Shown here one piece after another: positions 46,201 to 56,300 of a stretch of DNA of 64,000 nucleotides. The translations under genes and the position numbers were made by a program. The notes beneath the pieces are model-generated. The model saw only the letters and a program-made list of their open reading frames with translations, searched no databases and was not told where the DNA came from. The DNA is from Symbiodinium natans (lineage: Eukaryota > Sar > Dinophyceae > Suessiales > Symbiodiniaceae): positions 1 to 64,000 of the forward strand of contig CAJNDS010000517.1 in the NCBI GenBank assembly GCA_905221605.1, in the 5' to 3' direction. Position 1 is the first letter of the stretch; every line of letters starts with the position of its first letter.

Positions 46201-46786
46201 GAAACCATGATTTGGTCGAAAAGGCCTTCTCAACTTGAAACCATGATTTGGTCGAAAAGGCTTTCTAGACTTGAAACCATGATTTGGTCGAAAAGCCTTC
46301 TAAACTTGAAACCATGATTTGGTCGAAAACTTGAAACCATGATTTGGTCGAAAAGGCCTTCTAAACTTGAAACCATGATTTGGTCGAAAAGGCCTTCCAA
46401 ACTTGAAACCATGATTTGGACGAAAAGACCTTCTAAACTTGAAACCATGATTTGGTCAAAAAGACCTTCTCAACTTGAAACCATGATTTGGTCGAAAAGA
46501 CCTTCTAAACTTGAAACCATGATTTGGTCGAAAAGGCCTTCTCAACTTGAAACCATGATTTGGCCGGCAAGACCTTCTGTACTTGAAACCATGATTTGGT
46601 CGAAAAGACCTTCTAAACTTGAAATCATGATTTGGTCGACAGGACCTTCTAAACTTGAAACCATGATTTGGTCGAAAAGGCCTTCTCAACTTGAAACCAT
46701 GATTTGGTCGAAAAGGCTTTCTAGACTTGAAACCATGATTTGGTCGAAAAGCCTTCTAAACTTGAAACCATGATTTGGTCGAAAAG
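37296..46786. repeat. 36-bp satellite array, block 3 (~264 units)
   Basis: Contains two further higher-order copies. Anchor variants such as AACCCTGAGTTGGCC occur at 28,976 and 29,216 in block 1 and again at 38,088 and 42,467. A minus-strand marker (SFQPNHCRRF) recurs at about 31.5, 40.5 and 44.6 kb. Near the right end, 456 bp is locally duplicated (ends at 46,317 and 46,773). The array stops inside a unit at GTCGAAAAG, and an R2-like LINE fragment begins at once. Confidence 0.98.
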
Positions 46787-47027
46787 TGCCCGCTGCGATC
46801 ATACCTGCCCTGCGCCTCGGTCGAATGGTGGCGGTCTCCAAGCCAACGGCCGTCGTGCGGGCTCTGGTGATGTCCGGCGGGTGGTTGAGCGCACATTCGC
46901 GCAAGAGTATGGCGACAAGTTCCAGCGAGCATGCGCCGCGTTCCAAGACATGCACTCACAACAAACGGAAGCTTTATTGCGGCTGGTGCTGGCGGCCGCC
47001 AGCGTGACCCACGAACCACCTTGCTGA
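46787..47027 (+). pseudogene. R2-like LINE reverse transcriptase fragment
   Basis: VPAAIIPALRLGRMVAVSKP, then after a small frame jump VVERTFAQEYGDKFQRACAA and LLRLVLAAASVTHEPPC. This resembles the start of an RT (basic strand with a Lys-Pro turn, then a helix). The R2-like assignment leans on the RLE-type fragments beside it. It is 5'-truncated exactly at the satellite edge. Confidence 0.6.
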
Positions 47028-47036
47028 GCGTCGATC

Positions 47037-47330
47037 TCACAGCGTTAGCGGAGCGGGCCGAACTGAGTGGCATGTAGACATGTTTAGGAGCGCGTCGAGA
47101 TTGCCGCCGCAAGGGCACTGCGCGGGTGTGAGCGGCCGCGTGCGGCAGCGGTAGGTCGGTAGCCTCAGCCCACGCAGCAGCAGGATGCGGTACTCGGCAT
47201 CGGACCCGTCGGTTTCCAAGCTCGTTGGGATGCTGTGAAAGAGCAGCTCGAAGCTCGCAGCAGACGCAGGGTCAAGGTCCGCAAAGAGTGTCGAGCACGC
47301 AGATTCACGCTTCCCTGGGTGCTTCGGAGC
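47037..47330 (-). pseudogene. R2-like LINE C-terminal fragment, inverted
   Basis: On the minus strand: STLFADLDPASAASFELLFH, then YRILLLRGLRLPTYR and CPCGGNLDALLNMSTC. This corresponds to FLDLDPASRALML, FRVLLLRRLRLPLP and CRCGGALDALGDHRTAC in the plus-strand copy at 50.7-50.9 kb. It is the only member of the cluster in this orientation. Confidence 0.7.
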
Positions 47331-47569
47331 AGTTTTGAGGGTGCTCGGGGGCCTTGTGCTTGTACGTACTCGTAGCGGCCGCGCAATTGCTTGGGGGTGC
47401 GCCAGCTGCCCCTCGATCGAAAAGCGGGCGGACACGTTCAGCAATCACGCCCGGCTGTCGGTTGCGCAACAAGGCAGCTGCAGACTGGCGTCATGCTGCC
47501 GCCGGGCAAGGGTCCGGAGCAAGTAATTAAACGCAACGCAGCTTTGAACGCACGGATGCACGGCGCCCA

Positions 47570-47866
47570 ATGGAGCTACCCAGCGCAATGATCCCTTGCT
47601 GTGAGGTGGGGAGCGCCCAGCTTGCTGTCCAGCACGGGTTCGTGGGGTCCTCTTGCGGCAGTGCTGGGAGCAGCCCCGGCGGTTCCTTGCCCGTGCTGCT
47701 CCAAGCACGCAAATGTCCGCACGAACGCACAGTAGCTCATCTTGACATTGACCTGCCGGCTGCGGGCGGGCGCAGACTCGAGGTCGTCGCCAACAATTGC
47801 CTGGAATATGCCATGTTGCTCAAAGGCGCAAAAAAAGGCCATTACCGAGAACAGTCCCTGGAATGA
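47570..47866 (+). pseudogene. R2-like LINE endonuclease fragment
   Basis: The end of the frame reads LDIDLPAAGGRRLEVVANNC, matching the catalytic strand of the other copies (ADGRRIEVLANGLP). Upstream sequence is scrambled. Confidence 0.55.
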
Positions 47867-47879
47867 GGTTCCTTGACTG

Positions 47880-49050
47880 CACGGGCAAGCCGCGGCTCGT
47901 GCGCAACTGGCGCTGCGCCATGGCGGCCTCGGCCTGCTCAGTGCGCCGCCATGCGCCGGCGGCTTCTAGGCGTCGTGCTCAAGCGAGACCGCCCCTTCGC
48001 CCTTCGTGTAGCCCAAGGCTTGGCACGACGCAAGCGAGCTCACAGAGGCACTGCTGCCACTCCAGGATGCCCGCGACTCTCTGCCCGCAGTTGGCTTTGA
48101 ACCTCCGTCCTGGCACCACTTGCTTCATGGACAAGAGCCGCCCCAGCCCGCCCCAGACGACCCATAGCTTGACGGCACGCGGGGCTGGCAGCGTGCAGCG
48201 TCGCAGCGTGAACTGGATGCCTCTTCCTCCGCGGCCCTACTTGACTCGCAGGCTGGCCGGCAGGACCGTGCGCGGCCCGTGTGTTCAGTGCACGGCCCTT
48301 TAAATTATTCTGGATTCCCCGTTGTTCCGAGCCCTGTTTTTGCGTCGGCTCCGCCGGCCACTCCCGCTCAATGCAACGAGATGCCGGTGTCGCCGACTAC
48401 ATATGAACTCGGTGATCACCTTGCCGCTTGTCCACGGTCTGTGTTGCGCTCGCGTGGGGGTGGCCAGAGTTTGCAGGGAGGTGGGCGCTACTGTTGCGAC
48501 GCATGTCCTCGTGCGGGCCCTAACCGTTGTCCTGTGCGCCCGGACGGGAGACGCATAGAGGTCATAGCGAACAGTCTGCCCTTGTGAGGCGTGTGCAGCT
48601 TGCCGTAGACACCACGTTGGTGTTGCCCCTCACCGCAGCTGGCATCCCACGACGAGACGGAAGCCGCACGGCCAGTGGCAGCCCTGCGTGACGCTGAACG
48701 CGCCAAGTCCCGGACATACCCGGAGCTTACTTGCAGTCGCCGCTGCCGGTTTGTCGTGCTGGGCATTGAGGTTGGTGGGCGCTGGAGCCCTCAGGCCGCA
48801 GAATTTGTCCGACTCCTTGCTCGCAGCCGGGCCCGTGCCGCTCCGCCTGCACAGCGGGCTGCATGCATTGCTGCGTTCGCGTCACGCTGGTCTGCGCAGC
48901 TGGCCATTGCAGCCGCGCAGTCTTTTGCTGCCAGCCTTCTTTCACTTCCACTGTCCGGCACGGCCAACGTGGATGGCGAGACACCGCTGCTCAGTGACGT
49001 TTTTGCTGACTCAGCCGAGCAGCCTCCCTTCGCCAGCCGCATGCCGTAAA
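47880..49050 (+). pseudogene. R2-like LINE 3' end, multiply frameshifted copy
   Basis: Recognisable pieces in order: ELTEALLPLQDARDSLPAVG and FEPPSWHHLLHG, FRALFLRRLRRPLPL, YELGDHLAACPRSVLRSRG, RPDGRRIEVIANSLPL, then SRTYPELTCSRRCRFVVLGI followed by EVGGRWSPQAAEFVRLLARS, to a stop at 49,047. The GDH-x3-CP piece belongs to the CCHC zinc module, and the DGRR-IEV strand to the PD-(D/E)XK-type nuclease. Frames shift at least four times. An A-rich tail (49,088-49,110) follows. Confidence 0.75.
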
Positions 49051-49104
49051 CTGGTCTTGCTGCCGGGACCGCGATGTAGACGGTCGTAAAAAACAAGAAC
49101 CAAA

Positions 49105-49680
49105 AAAAATGGGCTGCTGCTCGTGTCTGTCGTGAGGCTGGTGCACCCGTCCAATGTGCAGCTGCGCGACGTCCATGTCCAAGTCGCCAAGTCGACAGGC
49201 ACATCGAGGTCATCGCTAATGGCCTGCCTGCGTGGGGCAGTGTCCAGCTTGTAGTCGACACTACATTCGTTCTTTGGACTCGGCTGCCCAGCCACGCCGC
49301 CACCAGCGACACACACCAGTACCGCCCGCCGAGCAAAATAGCGGACCTACCCAGAGCTCCTCAACTCCCCACGCTGCCGGCTCGGCACCCTCGCACTCGA
49401 ATCCCCACGCCTAACTAATGTATAATGCACTCGAGGTCGGCGGGCGGTGGAGCGAGGAAGCAGCACAGTTCCTCCGTTTCCTTGCCCTCCGAAACTCCGC
49501 GCCAGCGCCACCTCTCTTTCGCCGCCGCCCGGGCATTCGCCGCCAGCCTCCGTTCTTTCCCGATTGAAGGCACAGCCAACGCACCGGATCTCAGCGAAGT
49601 CCTTGCCAGGCCCGCGCCAGCCCCACCTCCCCACCAGACCACGAAGGCGAGGACGGAGTCCTGGTTTGCCCGGCAGATGC
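49105..49680 (+). pseudogene. R2-like LINE 3' end, second frameshifted copy
   Basis: Fragments: AARVCREAGA-like start, RHIEVIANGLPAWGSVQLVV followed by DTTF (nuclease strand plus second acidic residue), then EVGGRWSEEAAQFLRFLALR and AFAASLRSFPIEGTANAPDL. Colinear with the C terminus of the neighbouring copies but broken. Confidence 0.65.
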
Positions 49681-49873
49681 TCCCTCTCGTGACGCTGCAC
49701 CACGCGCGCGGGGTCGGGCGTCCCGGAATCGGCGTGGGACTTCGATGGCAGAGTTGCGTTGCCCAGTGCCCACGTTGCAGGACGCGCCATTTTCACGTGG
49801 TCAGCAGTTCGAACCGCTTTGGTGACCGCATTGAGCGCATCCGCGACTCCGCCCCGGGCCCAGGCCTGATCCC

Positions 49874-51475
49874 ATGGCCGCGTCGCGCGCGTGGAAGCTG
49901 TTCTGCTCACTCCTCGCCCACCCCACCAAGGAGCGCAAGGGCAAAGAGGGCTACTGTTGCGTGCGGCGGCGTTCCAGCGTGGAGAATGGATCAGTCTGCT
50001 CCGAGCGCTGCGCCGCTTCTGCCCTCCATCCTTCCGTGCTTGCATTCCTAGATGACTTGTATGTCCTGACTACGCGCGAGCGCAGACATTATAGTTGAGG
50101 TCATACAGTCCGAATGCGGCATAGTTCCAGTGAAGGCAAGACGCGCGTACAGTCGTGCCGAGGGCCCGCCTCCACCGAGTATAGAGGCGCTCGGGGCGGA
50201 TGTGTGGCGCGGGGACAGGCCTCCCGCGGAGTGCGGACTGGTCGTAAAACCCACAGTACGTGGCTGTGGGCAGAACAGCGCCTGAGCATGGAATGGGCGC
50301 TCCAACGCCAGCTGACCCCAGCTTCCAGACCTTCAGTGCGCGTGGCTCCTCTTCGCGCTCTATGCATCCTTTTGGGCTTCCTGGGCGGATACGCTGCCCA
50401 CGCTCCGTGCGCGACACCCGCGCGTGGTGGCCGAGGTGCTGCAACAGGTGGTACTTGTTGCAGAAGGCGATGGCCGGGCAGCGCCGAGCGTGGTGGAGCT
50501 CACGCAGGCGGTTGAGAGCCTCCGGGAGTGTGGGTTTGAGGCTCCGTCCTGGGACCGCCTGGTGGAAGGCGGGAAACGGCCGCCAGGAGCGGCGAATGAG
50601 CGGGTGCCTGGAGAGTCGCTGCGAGGCTGGCAGCGCTCTGCAGCGGCTTCCCTGGATGCGTCAGCGTGCGCGGGCCTTTTCCTTGACCTAGACCCAGCTT
50701 CGCGCGCCCTGATGCTGTCCCAGGCAGGACCCTGTGGAGCGCGGGCGTTGACGGCTCTCCCAACGGCGCCAGAATTTCGCCTGCAGAGCTCGCACTTCCG
50801 GGTGCTACTCTTGCGGCGACTGCGCCTGCCGCTCCCACTCGCACCACGCCAGTGCCGGTGTGGCGGCGCCCTCGACGCCCTCGGTGACCACCGCACTGCG
50901 TGTCCCACCGCCGGCGTCCTCGGCGCCCGGGGCGCTGCGCTTGAACGCGCAGCCGCCAGAGTATGCCGCGAGGCCGGGGCCCGCGTGGCCACCAATGCTA
51001 TGCTCCGGGACATGAACGTGGAGGATGTGGAGGTGCCACTGGCGGACGGCCGCCGCATTGAGGTCTTGGCCAACGGCCTGCCGCGGGGTGCTGCTGACAG
51101 AACGCCGGGGACGGCGGCGGGGGAGGCCGCCGCGCGGAAGCGGCGGGTGACATACCCCGAGCTCGCGAACGCGCGTGGAGGTGGGCGGCAGGTTCGGAGC
51201 TGAGGCCGTCGGATTCCTCCGTGGACTGGCGAAGGCCAAAGCCCGCGAGGCGCCGGCGCAGCTACGCGGCGCGGCGCGGCGCGCCCACTTCCACCGCTGG
51301 ACCGGCCTGATCGCCGTCGCAGCACAGCGAGCCTTGGCCTGCTCCCTGCTCGAGCTCCCGATTGCTGGAGCTGACGAGTGTGACGGAGCTGAGCCGCCGT
51401 TGGGCGACCTCCTGGCGGACGCGAGGGGCGCAGAGAGCGTGCTGCCAAGCCGCCTGCCAGCGCCAGGAGCTCGCG
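49874..51475 (+). pseudogene. R2-like LINE: RT remnant, zinc module and restriction-like endonuclease
   Basis: The best copy of the cluster. RAWKLFCSLLAHP and FLDDLYVLTTRER (RT motif C with the DD pair, 50,046-50,084) are joined by an internal deletion. Then come post-RT pieces and an open frame 50,424-51,203: VVELTQAVESLRECGFEAPS, FRVLLLRRLRLPLPL, the CCHC module CRCGGALDALGDHRTAC (50,853-50,903), an Arg-rich helix (ARGAALERAAARVCREAGAR) and the nuclease strand ADGRRIEVLANGLP. The C terminus continues in another frame from 51,175 (GAEAVGFLRGLAKAKAREAP) to about 51,475. The zinc module plus PD-x-D nuclease after the RT defines RLE-type LINEs. Confidence 0.8.
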
Positions 51476-52060
51476 TGGCGCCGCTTTGGCCTGCCCGGCT
51501 GCGGGGGAAAGGTGTAGATGTGCTGGGCGACCACGCTTTGGCATGCACCCGCACAGGCTTGCTGGCCCTCAGGGCGAAGATCCTGGAACGGGCGTGGGTG
51601 CATGTTGGCCCGGGAAGCAGTTGGAGCAGACGGGCTCCCAACAATGGCTTGCGCACACCACGGAGCCCCAAATGTCCGCGCGGACAACCGCCGCCGCCTT
51701 CGACTTCGTCATTTACAGAGCGACGCCGCTTGGCGGGGCCCTCTGCTGCGGGTTTGTCCCAGCCTTGCGCCACTGCACACGACGGGGCCCGCAAACGAGC
51801 AGCTTGGAGTTGCTCGGTGGCGGATCTGGCGGCCCGCAACGGCTCATCGTGCTAGGGACAGAGGTCGGAGGATGGTTGCTGGACCCCAGGGCGGTGCTCC
51901 TTGGCCGGCACCACCGCATGCCAGCCAGCAACAGCATACATCGAGTACTCGACCTCGCTGACGCTGCGGGGCCGAGTCGCCTGCCGCTCCACGGCCAGTA
52001 AGGGCTGCTGCGCGCGGCGTAGGCCCCGACCGGAGTTCCGCAGGCGAAAAAGAGCCGCGA
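51476..52060 (+). pseudogene. R2-like LINE 3' end, diverged subfamily
   Basis: VDVLGDHALACTRTGLLALR and AKILERAWVHV, then pieces in other frames (FDFVIYRATPLGGALCC, LIVLGTEVGG). The zinc-module order is as in the adjacent copies, but residues differ enough to suggest another subfamily. An A-rich terminus lies at 52,047-52,085. Confidence 0.65.
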
Positions 52061-53385
52061 AAAAAGGGAGCGGAAAAAAAGCAGAGACCAACCCAATCTG
52101 TGCGAAAGACCTCAGTTGCATCGTTACAAGATGCTAAGACGACTTGGGCTCTTGGATGTAGAGTGTTTAACTGCCAAGCAAACGGTTCTACAATGTCATA
52201 TATAAATCAAAATCGCAAGTCGACCACCGCAGTGGATGCCTTCGTAAGAAGGTCGGCTTCATGCAATTCGATTTGGTCGACGTGTTGACATTCAAAAAAA
52301 ACATCCTCTGAATTTCAAGTTGCCTGATATTGATGGTCCTCTTCAGGGTCAGAAATTGAAAGCTGCATGAGATACAATTGATAAATATTGTTGAGATCGG
52401 TCAGTGATTGATCCACTTCGGAACAATCGTTGCCTCGCAGCTTCGGCAGGGCGGGCGGGAAAAGGTTTTGGACGTGGTGCAGGTCTTGATGCAGCTTGCT
52501 TTTTTTCGAGCTGAGATCTGCTCACGAGTCGTAAGGGCCACAATCGCCGGTGGCGCTGTGAACTCTCAGTCTGGCAGGCCAAAGGAGGACCCGTGCGAGG
52601 CCTTCTAGGCCACGTAGAAAAACACCCTGAAATAATTCATGGGCCTGGTGCGAAAGCCTTTAAAAATTAAGCAAATCTTGTGAAAGTGCTCATGACAACG
52701 GTCGCTATACGTTTGTGAGCAAGGGCCACCTACAAACATCGAGTGATGTCAAGAGCGCGGGATGCCACGACGAAACCCTTCATTCAACATCGCATGGGAC
52801 CCTTGGTGTGCGATATTTGCATCTTTCGACGCCTAAACTTGCCGAAATTGCATGTCAGTGATTCTACAGAGATCCGAATCTGACTCAAGAGGCGTGCAAT
52901 GCGGTTCCCTTTGTTTGATGCGCTAAATCAGCTTAACGTTGACTCCAGCTTCATGTACCTTGGCTCTAATTTCCTAGACGCCCAGGAAGAATAACACTCT
53001 TTGCAAGGGAGCAAGGACGAAACAGGAGCCTTTTGATGTATAGAACTGTATTCTTGGGACGTGGACCGGATGGAAGGATGGCGAAAAAATAGTGTTTCCA
53101 TATTTGTTCAGGTAACGAGATGGGGCGCGGATACGATCAAGGAAGCAAAAGGGGATGACAAAGACAGCAGACCTGTTGCATTGATGCTGCTTCTCGGCTG
53201 TAGGTCAGGCCTGTCATGAAAGTAGATGCTGAAATTGGTATGTTCTCCAGTTGGCGATGGTTAGCCTGTTACACGAGTGCACATTATGGTGATTCACATC
53301 TCTGTCATGAATTGAAGATGCAGTGAGTTCCCAGCGCATCATCCGTAAGTTCTTTCTTCGGTTTTACATACTGTTCGCGCTAGCA
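52061..53385. other. Intergenic region upstream of the giant gene
   Basis: Less GC-rich than its neighbours, with no long ORF and no recognisable element. The last 50 bp is pyrimidine-rich and ends ...TTCGCGCTAG at 53,383, three bases before the ATG, so it could be a trans-splice acceptor. Confidence 0.5.
53337..53383 (+). promoter_or_regulatory. Possible trans-splice acceptor
   Basis: A T/C-rich stretch (TTCTTTCTTCGGTTTTAC) leads to an AG at 53,382-53,383, just before the start codon. Dinoflagellate mRNAs receive a spliced leader at such sites. The call is inferential. Confidence 0.35.
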
Positions 53386-56300
53386 ATGCCGCCAAAAACT
53401 GCTTGGGGAGACCAGTCCCCCACAGCTCCTGCTGCAGTGCCTTCCCCAGCTGCGGCTACAGAGTTGGTCCTGGCATCCGTGGAATCAGAACACACCCGGC
53501 AAGAGACAGAACACGGGCGGCTGGAGGCAACGCCGCCGCCACACACTGCTTGGGAAGATTTTGCTCGCCAAACCTCCCCCCCAGCTGCTCCTCCTACAGT
53601 GTTGGCCGTGGTGCCCACGGCGTCAGAACAAGCCCAGCTGGAGACAGAACCCTCTCAGGCGAAGAGGGACGCGCAATCTGAGACAGCCAGCCAGCGTGGC
53701 ACTTTGGTAGCGTTGAGGTTGTGGCAGGTCGTCGCTTTCCTTCTACTTCTACTTGCGTTTGCCTTAGGAGTGTGGAGTCAGGTTGGCCAGCAATGTGTTA
53801 CAGTTTCTCAACCGCGCGATCAATTGGACGATGCAACTGAGACGACATCCCAAGCAATCTTCATCGAGCCCAACCTCAGTAATTCAAGCAAGCAGGACTT
53901 GGAGGAGGATGTATCTCTCACCGCCGAGGAGGCGCTGGTGCAAGACCTCCCGTACATCGTGCAAACGAGGCCAATCAGCGGTGCTGTAGCTGTACCCTTG
54001 GCCACGCACTTAGAATTTACCTTCAGTACGCAGGTCCAGTGCACTGAGCCGTTGAAGGCAACAGTTTCGGAGCGAAGCACTGGGCAACCGGCTCCGATTC
54101 ATGCAGAGCTGGATGACACAAACCGAACCCTCAAGCTGCAGCTTGGGCTGCTGGCTTCTGGGACTACGTATGTTGCAAGCTTGGGAGCCGGCGCATGCAC
54201 TTCTGCACAGGGAACGGAGTCGCTGGGTTCGCGGATTGAGTTCACGACACTGAGCAATGCAGATGTGACTCTGGTGACGATGAACATGTCATTCCAAGGC
54301 CTTGACTTTGACAAGTTTGTCGCAGACGACCTCTTAGTGTCCCAGCTACGGGACAAAGTCATTCAAGAAGCAGTACTTGCAAGCGGTTTATCCTCTGCTG
54401 AACACATCCGAGTGGATTTCACGAATGGAAGTGTCATTGCAAGCTTAACAATCCTCCCTGATAGCGAGTCGGCCCTGCAAACTGTGGAAGGCAACCTGCA
54501 AATTGCAAGTGGGAACACTACACTACAGCTCACATTACTGGAATTCTTGAAGACTGCAAACTTTAGCAATGTCATTGACGGCGAACTAGCAGTTGTGGTT
54601 TCAGGACCAGCCCAAGTTTCTTTGCGTCGAACTCGCCCTCAGCTCATCACTCAGCTCAGCAGGGTCTCACTAGACGCAGTCGTGGAGCTGCAATTCTCAG
54701 AGACGGTGCAAAGAGGTACTGGACCTATAGCACTTCTGCATGTCCATGACAATGAGTTTCACTTAGCAGAAGCACAACCATCTATCACCATTGATGGCGT
54801 GCTTCGACTTCACCTGCCCTCGGCGAACCTTCGCCCGGCCTCTCAGTATGCCATTTTGCTGGGGCCGAGCGCCGTGATGAGTTTGGAAGGCCAGGGCAAT
54901 GCACGGGAGGTCAGGCAAATAACGACCGAGGGCCCTGTCGCGGGTACTTGGCGCTGCGCACTGGCAGCCAACTGCACAATCAGGGCTGCTCTGGTGGTTC
55001 CCGATGGCTCTGATCCCCGAAGAAGCCAGATACTAGTGGCACAGCGCGGCTTCTGCAGAGCCAGTCGCTTCAAGCACCCTGAATCACGAAGTGTCTTTGC
55101 CAACTGGACATCTGCAGCATTCTATGAGGCATCCAAGGCCGAGTATGAGCTGGGCGTAGCCTTCAGCGGAGCGGGCAGTTATGAGCTCTGCTGGAGGTCC
55201 GGGTCAGCAGCGGCCTTTGCCGTTCCCTTTGGGGAGCTGTTGCTTACCGGCCCCAGCAGCTGCGAAGCCAGTTGCATCCGGGGCCGTACCTGTGAAGTCG
55301 GTGTGTCGGGCTTCCAAATTCCCGACGGGGCTCTCAGCGTCTACAGGGCTATCTCGGACACCTCTGCAACTGCCTCGGGCAACGGAGGCTGCGACCTTCA
55401 CTCTCCACTCATCGAAGTGCCGCTGCCCACGGATGATGCGAACAAGACTTCTGTGCCCATCGCTCCTGAAGCGCTCCTGAACCAGCTCGGAAACATGGTT
55501 CTGTGCTGGAGGCCCATGCGTGATGCCGGAAACCCACGCCGCATGCCCTGCGGCAGCTTGACTGTGTCCGGGCCACATCGGGTCACGGGTGCGCAAGGTG
55601 GCCAGCTTGACCCTGCAGCTTCTACAATTTTTCAGCTCCATATCTCTGGGAGTGGCCTGGCCCTCACTGACAGTCTCTACCTTGGCAAGGACTGCCAAAG
55701 CACATGGAACTTCACCGAGCCCGACGAGCCCAACGTCACCCTCAACAAATCAGACCCCGCCTCTTCTCCCGTGATGCTTTCCTCGCCGCTGACTGGCTTC
55801 ACAGGCTCCAGGAAGACATCCCTCCGCTGGACAGTGCCCGGGCTGCCTCAGGGCAGCTATGCCGCTTGCTGGCAGTGCCTGCGTTGTGAGCAGCCGGTCC
55901 TCGTAGGCTCTTTCAGCGTTCGCAGGGCCCGTTGCGGAGACGGCCGCCGAGAGGCTGCAGAGGGCTGTGACGATGGCAACACCCGAGGTGAAGATGGCTG
56001 CGACGCCCGCTGCCAGCCGGAGGCGGGCTTCGACTGCCAGGCCGGCTCGGGCCCCGATGTCTGCCGTGAGGTTCGCAATGCCATGACAGCTGTGTCCAGA
56101 TTCTCCGTAGGCGGAACTTCCATGAGCCCCGCCTCCAATCTGGCCTTTGGTTTGCCTTGGCTGCTCTCCTCGATGGAGGGGTCCTTCCTGGCAGAGTTTG
56201 AGAGGGTTCACGAGCTGCGCAGCTTGCGCTTCGCGCTTCTCCTTGCCAACTACACTGACCAACATGTCGATGTCCATGTCGAGTGCAGTTCTTCAGATTC

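Noticed and set aside
28299-46786. CRISPR-like array
   Set aside because: The 36-bp length is suggestive, but units are contiguous with no unique spacers and there are no cas genes. It is a satellite in a eukaryotic setting.
28299-46786. Repetitive proteins MIWSKRPSKLET or RPNHGFKFRRSF
   Set aside because: Open frames on both strands follow from a 36-bp period divisible by three. They end at every off-length unit and lack any non-repeat coding part.
50360-51839. Long minus-strand ORFs (394 and 344 residues) over the R2-like fragments
   Set aside because: GC-rich antisense shadows. The plus strand has recognisable RT, zinc and nuclease motifs.
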